Source: Burkholderiaceae bacterium (GTDB taxonomy: Bacteria > Pseudomonadota > Gammaproteobacteria > Burkholderiales > Burkholderiaceae_C). Taken from it: a DNA stretch of 6,555 nucleotides. Below, piece by piece: positions 3,925 to 6,555 of this stretch. The position numbers were made by a program, and so were the translations under genes. The notes beneath the pieces were generated by a model. That model was not told the DNA's origin. It made no database searches and worked only from the letters and a program-made list of their open reading frames with translations. Each line of letters begins with the position of its first letter. Within the stretch, counting starts at the first letter, position 1. The stretch lies in NCBI GenBank assembly GCA_031256305.1, contig JAIRQU010000199.1, positions 1-6,555 of the forward strand, given 5' to 3'.

Positions 3925-4449
3925 ATGGCCGATCTCTCGCACGCCCTCACGCTGGGCGACCGTTCCATCCGCGAACTGGATGGCCTTTATTCATTGAACG
4001 ACCTGCACCGCGCAAGCGGAACGGACGCGCACAAGCGTCCGGACGAATTCTTGCGCTTGGACACGATTCAGGCGCTGATCGCTGAAATCCAAATAGCGGG
4101 AATTCCCGCTATTACCGCCAAGCCCAAGGTAGGCACCTACGCCTGCCGCGAGCTGGTCATAGCCTATGCCGCTTGGATCAGCGCGGCGTTTCACCTCAAA
4201 GTCATCAGGGTCTTTCTGGCGGCCAGCGCTCCGGCGTTGCCCAAATACAACTATCCGATCAGCACGGCCAGTCCGCGTGGGCGGCAGTTTGGCAATGCGT
4301 GGCTGACCCCGCGCGTGCTACTTGATGCCAAGAACCGCGCGCCAGAGCGCGATGGGCATGACGTGATGGGCGCGAAGGTGCCAGGCGCGCTCAACGCCGC
4401 GCCCGCGCAGTACTTGCGCTTCTACGACGGCGGCGTAGAGATAGTCTAG
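3925..4449 (+). CDS. KilA-N domain protein, C-terminus altered
   Basis: 174 residues. The start is supported by GGAG (3915-3918) six bases before the ATG. Residues 12-98 are a KilA-N DNA-binding domain: DGLYSLNDLHRASG (19-32), HKRPDEFLRLD (36-46), GTYACRELVIAYAAWIS (70-86), FHLKVIRVFL (89-98). Such proteins are phage regulators or antirepressors. The part after about residue 108 (YNYPISTASPRGRQFGNAW) leads into the block shared with the gene at 703-1134, but with 8-residue and 2-residue deletions, then an unrelated ending (PGALNAAPAQYLRFYDGGVE). The C-terminal domain is thus shortened and perhaps non-functional, while the DNA-binding domain is intact. The frame is open upstream to a TTG at 3760 through the C4 target region, reading GGSQGPPVLAPPVSRYSNPV and PPSIGVEVGS, so an extended form is conceivable. 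Confidence 0.75.
   Translation: MADLSHALTLGDRSIRELDGLYSLNDLHRASGTDAHKRPDEFLRLDTIQALIAEIQIAGIPAITAKPKVGTYACRELVIAYAAWISAAFHLKVIRVFLAASAPALPKYNYPISTASPRGRQFGNAWLTPRVLLDAKNRAPERDGHDVMGAKVPGALNAAPAQYLRFYDGGVEIV
4304..4381 (+). repeat. Dispersed direct repeat, deleted copy
   Basis: Second copy of the block at 788-895, with three substitutions and two in-frame deletions (24 and 6 bases). It lies in the C-terminal half of the KilA-N gene. After the shared GGGCGCGAAGGTGC the two loci diverge completely. Confidence 0.85.
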
Positions 4450-4457
4450 CCCGGCAT

Positions 4458-5258
4458 GTGTTGCAGGTCATTGAGCCGATCTGGACAATCAAAACCGAAA
4501 CGGCTACCCGCGTGCGCGGGCGCATCGAGGCCGTGCTGGACTTTGCCACGGCGCGCGGGTGGCGGCAGGATGACAATCCGGCGCGCTGGAAGGGACTGCT
4601 TGACAAGGTGTTGCCCGCGCCGCAGAAGGTGCGCAAGACCCAGCACCACAAGGCCATGCCTATTGACGATGTGCCCGGTTTCTGCAAGGTGCTAGCGAGC
4701 ATGGATGGCATGGCTGCGCAGGCGCTGCGCCTGCTGATTTTGACGGCCACGCGATCCGGTGAAGTGCGCGGCGCGCGCTGGGATGAATTTGATCTGGCCG
4801 CCGGGGTCTGGACTATCCCGCCCGAACGCATGAAGGCCGCAGTTGAACACCGGGTGCCATTGAGCCGTCAGGCCATGAAGCTACTGGCGCGCGTGCCGCG
4901 CTTGGACGGCGATGATGCTGGGCTGCTATTTCCGGCGGCTAGAGGCGCGGGAGCCATGTCGGACATGGCTATGACGCAGTTGATGCGCAAGCGCGGCCTT
5001 GACTGTGTGCCGCACGGGTTCCGCTCCACATTCAGGGATTGGGCCGGGGACTGCACGCACTACCCGCGCGAGCTGGTTGAGACGGCCTTGGCGCACACCG
5101 TGGGCAACAAGGTCGAGGCGGCCTACCGGCGCAAGGATGCGCTGGAGCGCCGCCGTCCACTCATGCAAGACTGGGCGGATTTTGTCGAGGCCAATCCCCT
5201 TGTTGCCAAGAAAGCAAGTCCGATTCGCGCCAAGCCCTCACGTGCGGCCCCAGCTTGA
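4458..5258 (+). pseudogene. int: P4-type tyrosine integrase, C-terminal part with complete catalytic domain
   Basis: 266 residues if read from GTG 4458; homology already begins at the CAT codon at 4455 (HVLQVIEPIW). Residues 1-60 finish the core-binding domain (KTETATRVRGRIEAVLDFAT, then NPARWKG). The catalytic domain follows with all active-site residues in place: R99 in ATRSGEVRG, K126, H186-x-x-R189 in PHGFRSTFRDWAGD, H213 in ALAH, and the nucleophile Y223 in AAYRR. The arm-binding domain is absent and no Shine-Dalgarno precedes the GTG, so this is the distal half of the integrase begun at 2199. It is separated from it by about 1.85 kb, with about a dozen codons lost at the joint. Catalytic residues are uncorrupted, which implies a recent break. 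The 3' end overlaps the convergent alpA-like gene by 98 bases. Confidence 0.85.
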
Positions 5259-5376
5259 CCGGCGGCGGCGCGCTGCCCTGCTTGATCCAGCGCCACCATG
5301 TCGCGCGATGCACGGGGGCAAATTTTGCAAGCACCTGTTTTTCGCGGTAGTGAATCTCCGGGTGAAGCGCTGTCAT
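5161..5376 (-). CDS. alpA: AlpA-family phage regulator / excisionase
   Basis: 71 residues. I take ATG 5376 rather than 5382 because GGGAG (5389-5385) lies 8 bases before the former but only 2 before the latter, and because the preceding micro-ORF stop overlaps 5376 in an ATGA. The motif YREKQVLAKFAPVHRATWWR followed by WIKQGSAPPPVKLGPHVRAW and RESDLLSWQQG is the MerR-like helix-turn-helix of AlpA proteins, with the characteristic PPPVKLGP-x-VRAWRESD segment. AlpA activates integrase or acts as excision factor in CP4-57-type elements. It is convergent with the integrase and shares 98 bases with it. The gene appears intact, unlike its presumed partner. Confidence 0.85.
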   Translation of the reverse strand: MTALHPEIHYREKQVLAKFAPVHRATWWRWIKQGSAPPPVKLGPHVRAWRESDLLSWQQGDWPRQNPPSLA

Positions 5377-5453
5377 TTCCATCTCTCCCGTTCATCCCCC
5401 GGCTGCGGCCACGGGTCGCGCTTGTCGCGGCGGCTGCGCTTGCGGCGGCTCAT
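5373..5453 (-). CDS. 26-residue basic micro-ORF in the phage operon
   Basis: The ATG at 5453-5451 overlaps the stop of the upstream gene (TGA 5452-5450), and its own TGA (5375-5373) overlaps the ATG of alpA (5376-5374): a 4-base ATGA at both ends. The product begins MSRRKRSRRDKRDPW and is dominated by Arg and Lys, with a short acidic end. Exact bridging of two real genes by reinitiation overlaps is unlikely by chance, so I consider it translated. It may serve mainly to pass ribosomes to alpA, or be a small nucleic-acid-binding peptide. No family recognised. Confidence 0.6.
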   Translation of the reverse strand: MSRRKRSRRDKRDPWPQPGDERERWK

Positions 5454-5830
5454 GCCGCCTCCTCGCCGAAGTTCACGCCGATGCCGTGGGCGTGCTCCGC
5501 GCGGCGTATCGCGTCTGCAAAGCTGGTGGCCTTAGCAGCAATGCGCCGCACTACATCGTCAGGAAGCGGCGGCTGCTCGTCGGGCAGCCGACGACTATTC
5601 ACTTGAACCGGAACCGTTGCACCGAGTTCAATCGCAAGTCTTTGCGCTTCATCCAGCGTACCGGCGTTGCTTGTATATTTATAGTCGTAGTTGAAGACTG
5701 CATAGTCAAACGGCTCGAACTCTTCGTGTTGAACCACGACATAGCGCTCCCCTGAAAATCCGTTTTCGATCCAGACCTTAGGTCTTGAAATTGAGACAAT
5801 ATTGACTACAGGAACGATTTGATCTGTCAT
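5450..5830 (-). CDS. Phage-type hypothetical protein
   Basis: 126 residues. AAAGGA stands 7 bases before the ATG, and the gene starts 3 bases after the stop of the membrane-protein gene. The N-terminal half is beta-rich (IVPVVNIVSISRPKVWIENG, then YVVVQHEEFEPFDYAVFNYD), then YTSNAGTLDEAQRLAIELGA, and a C-terminal helical region (PDDVVRRIAAKATSFADAIR). The NYDYxYTSNA...LAxxLGA pattern recalls small uncharacterised proteins in phage operons. I cannot give a function. It is coupled by ATGA to the micro-ORF downstream. Confidence 0.7.
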   Translation of the reverse strand: MTDQIVPVVNIVSISRPKVWIENGFSGERYVVVQHEEFEPFDYAVFNYDYKYTSNAGTLDEAQRLAIELGATVPVQVNSRRLPDEQPPLPDDVVRRIAAKATSFADAIRRAEHAHGIGVNFGEEAA

Positions 5831-5833
5831 GAT

Positions 5834-6226
5834 TTATCCTTTCACCAACCGCGCGATTTCTTGCAGCAGCCAGACTTTGGGCGCAAGCCATACTAAAAGC
5901 ATATCTCGAGCGGACATCAAAGATACAGCAAAACCAACCGTGCCAATCATGCAAGAAAATATAGTAATTGCATGTCTTGCTTCTGTCCATTCTCCGTATT
6001 TATCTACACTTTTTCCATAAACACCAAATTTAAGAAACACAAATACGCAGATTACAAACACGGCAATAGCAGCACCAAACAACAAGGTGTTATATGCGCG
6101 ACCATATAGCACGTATTGCCGCGCGATGTCCGGCAGTTGGCTCAATGCAAAATCGCTGGCCTTGCTGACGCTGGTCTGAATGGCTGTCAGTATTTCAACC
6201 AGCTTGCTTTGTAAATCGTTTGTCAT
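5834..6226 (-). CDS. Two-pass inner-membrane phage protein
   Basis: 130 residues from ATG 6226, chosen because it overlaps the TGA of the zinc-ribbon gene (ATGA) and has GGAA upstream; an upstream in-frame start (6250) would add eight residues. An amphipathic N-terminal helix (LQSKLVEILTAIQTSVSKAS, then DFALSQLPDIARQYV) precedes transmembrane segment 1 (about 47-67, LLFGAAIAVFVICVFVF) and segment 2 (about 86-105). It ends with WLAPKVWLLQEIARLVK, an ending I associate with small phage-encoded membrane proteins of unknown role. Holin-like function is possible on topology alone but not supported by neighbours. The gene is more AT-rich than those around it, suggesting separate acquisition into the operon. 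Confidence 0.7.
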   Translation of the reverse strand: MTNDLQSKLVEILTAIQTSVSKASDFALSQLPDIARQYVLYGRAYNTLLFGAAIAVFVICVFVFLKFGVYGKSVDKYGEWTEARHAITIFSCMIGTVGFAVSLMSARDMLLVWLAPKVWLLQEIARLVKG

Positions 6227-6417
6227 GCTTGTTTCCGTTCTTTTTTCCACTCCGGCCTGAGATACCCAAAATCTCTTGGTTCCGTAACGGAGGTGGATTT
6301 ACCGCACACGCCGCATATATCGTCGTGCCATGTCGATATAAGGCTTACCAGCTTGTTGCGGAGGCTGTATTTAATGCCGCAGTCGCGGCAGACCCAATCA
6401 GGTTGTTCGTCTGTCAT
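6223..6417 (-). CDS. Phage-type zinc-ribbon protein
   Basis: 64 residues. The ATG overlaps the stop of the preceding gene, and GGAG lies 8 bases upstream (GGAGATCAGGC). C10-x-x-C13 and C35-x-x-C38 form a four-cysteine ribbon, with W30-H31 between and the distinctive VTEPRDFGYLRPEW after. This combination (PDWVCRDCG...STWH...CGVCGK...TEPRDFGYL) is common in small phage proteins near recombination or early operons. Molecular role unknown. It is coupled by ATGA to the membrane protein downstream. Confidence 0.75.
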   Translation of the reverse strand: MTDEQPDWVCRDCGIKYSLRNKLVSLISTWHDDICGVCGKSTSVTEPRDFGYLRPEWKKERKQA

Positions 6418-6555
6418 GCCTGATCTCCAATTTGCGCGCCGCGCTTCTCGTAGATCGCAGTCAACTCGGCGCGTTGCTGTTCATCGGGGATGGCGCTAAT
6501 CAGGCTTGCCGCTTGCGCCAGCGCGTCGAAGTCGCTGGCATGGGTCAGCGCGTCG
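6414..6555 (-). CDS. Unknown phage-operon protein, C-terminal end only
   Basis: Open from the window edge to a TGA (6416-6414) that overlaps the next gene's ATG. The 46 visible residues are helical and Ala/Asp-rich (DALTHASDFDALAQAASLIS, then IPDEQQRAELTAIYEKRGAQ). This kind of tail is seen at the ends of several phage early proteins, including some recombination proteins, but it is not enough to name it. The ATGA junction shows it is the upstream member of the same operon; the operon promoter lies outside the window. Confidence 0.6.
   Translation of the reverse strand, partial: DALTHASDFDALAQAASLISAIPDEQQRAELTAIYEKRGAQIGDQA

Noticed and set aside
2951..3997. 348-codon + strand ORF
   Set aside because: The first two-thirds are antisense to both toxin and antitoxin genes, and the rest is out of frame with KilA-N over the C4-like region.
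2630..4460. Clean transposon insertion into the integrase
   Set aside because: No transposase, terminal inverted repeats or target-site duplication at the two junctions, and about a dozen integrase codons are missing, so it is not a simple transposition.
4391..4831. 146-codon - strand ORF
   Set aside because: Shadow of the integrase C-terminal half; Ser/Arg-rich with no motif.
4999..5606. + strand ORFs 4999-5535 and 5298-5606
   Set aside because: Out of frame with the integrase and antisense to alpA and the 126-residue gene; Arg-rich shadow composition.

Overview
The window looks like a decayed, mosaic piece of a phage or integrative-element region from a proteobacterium. The evidence is a P4-type tyrosine integrase, an AlpA-like excisionase, a KilA-N protein behind a C4-like antisense-RNA leader, phage-type small zinc-ribbon and membrane proteins, and GC-rich codon use in most genes. 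A beta- or gammaproteobacterial host is my inference; nothing here fixes the genus. The first ~216 bases are visibly more AT-rich and probably have another origin.

Layout. 1-216 is the end of a truncated AAA-ATPase-like gene. 217-663 has no gene I can support. 703-1445 holds two coupled + strand genes: a protein sharing a block with the KilA-N protein further on, then a small zinc-ribbon protein. 1351-1578 (-) is an unknown small protein. A divergent intergenic region follows with two striking palindromes (1596-1624, 1630-1653), then an unknown + gene from 1686. An integrase gene starts at 2199 and breaks off at about 2597. Its missing remainder, the complete catalytic domain, reappears in the same orientation at about 4455-5258.

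The material between the integrase halves contains a fragment of an unknown gene (about 2598-2782), a TumE/TumA-type toxin-antitoxin pair on the - strand (2930-3607), an operator of two identical palindromes that carries the toxin promoter (3609-3646), a divergent + promoter (3654-3682), a C4-like antisense RNA ending in an intrinsic terminator (about 3689-3772), its two-part complementary target (3832-3857), and a KilA-N protein (3925-4449).

Right of the integrase, and facing it, is a compact - strand operon. In transcription order it is: an unfinished gene (6414-6555), a zinc-ribbon protein, a two-pass membrane protein, an unknown 126-residue protein, a 26-codon basic micro-ORF, and an AlpA-like regulator whose 3' end overlaps the integrase. 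Four of the five junctions are 4-base ATGA overlaps.

How the parts work together (inference). The AlpA protein would control excision with the integrase, but the integrase is split, so the element is probably immobile. The toxin-antitoxin pair could hold the region in place. The C4-like RNA would keep the KilA-N gene silent in the lysogenic state, as C4 RNA does for ant/icd in phages P1 and P7.
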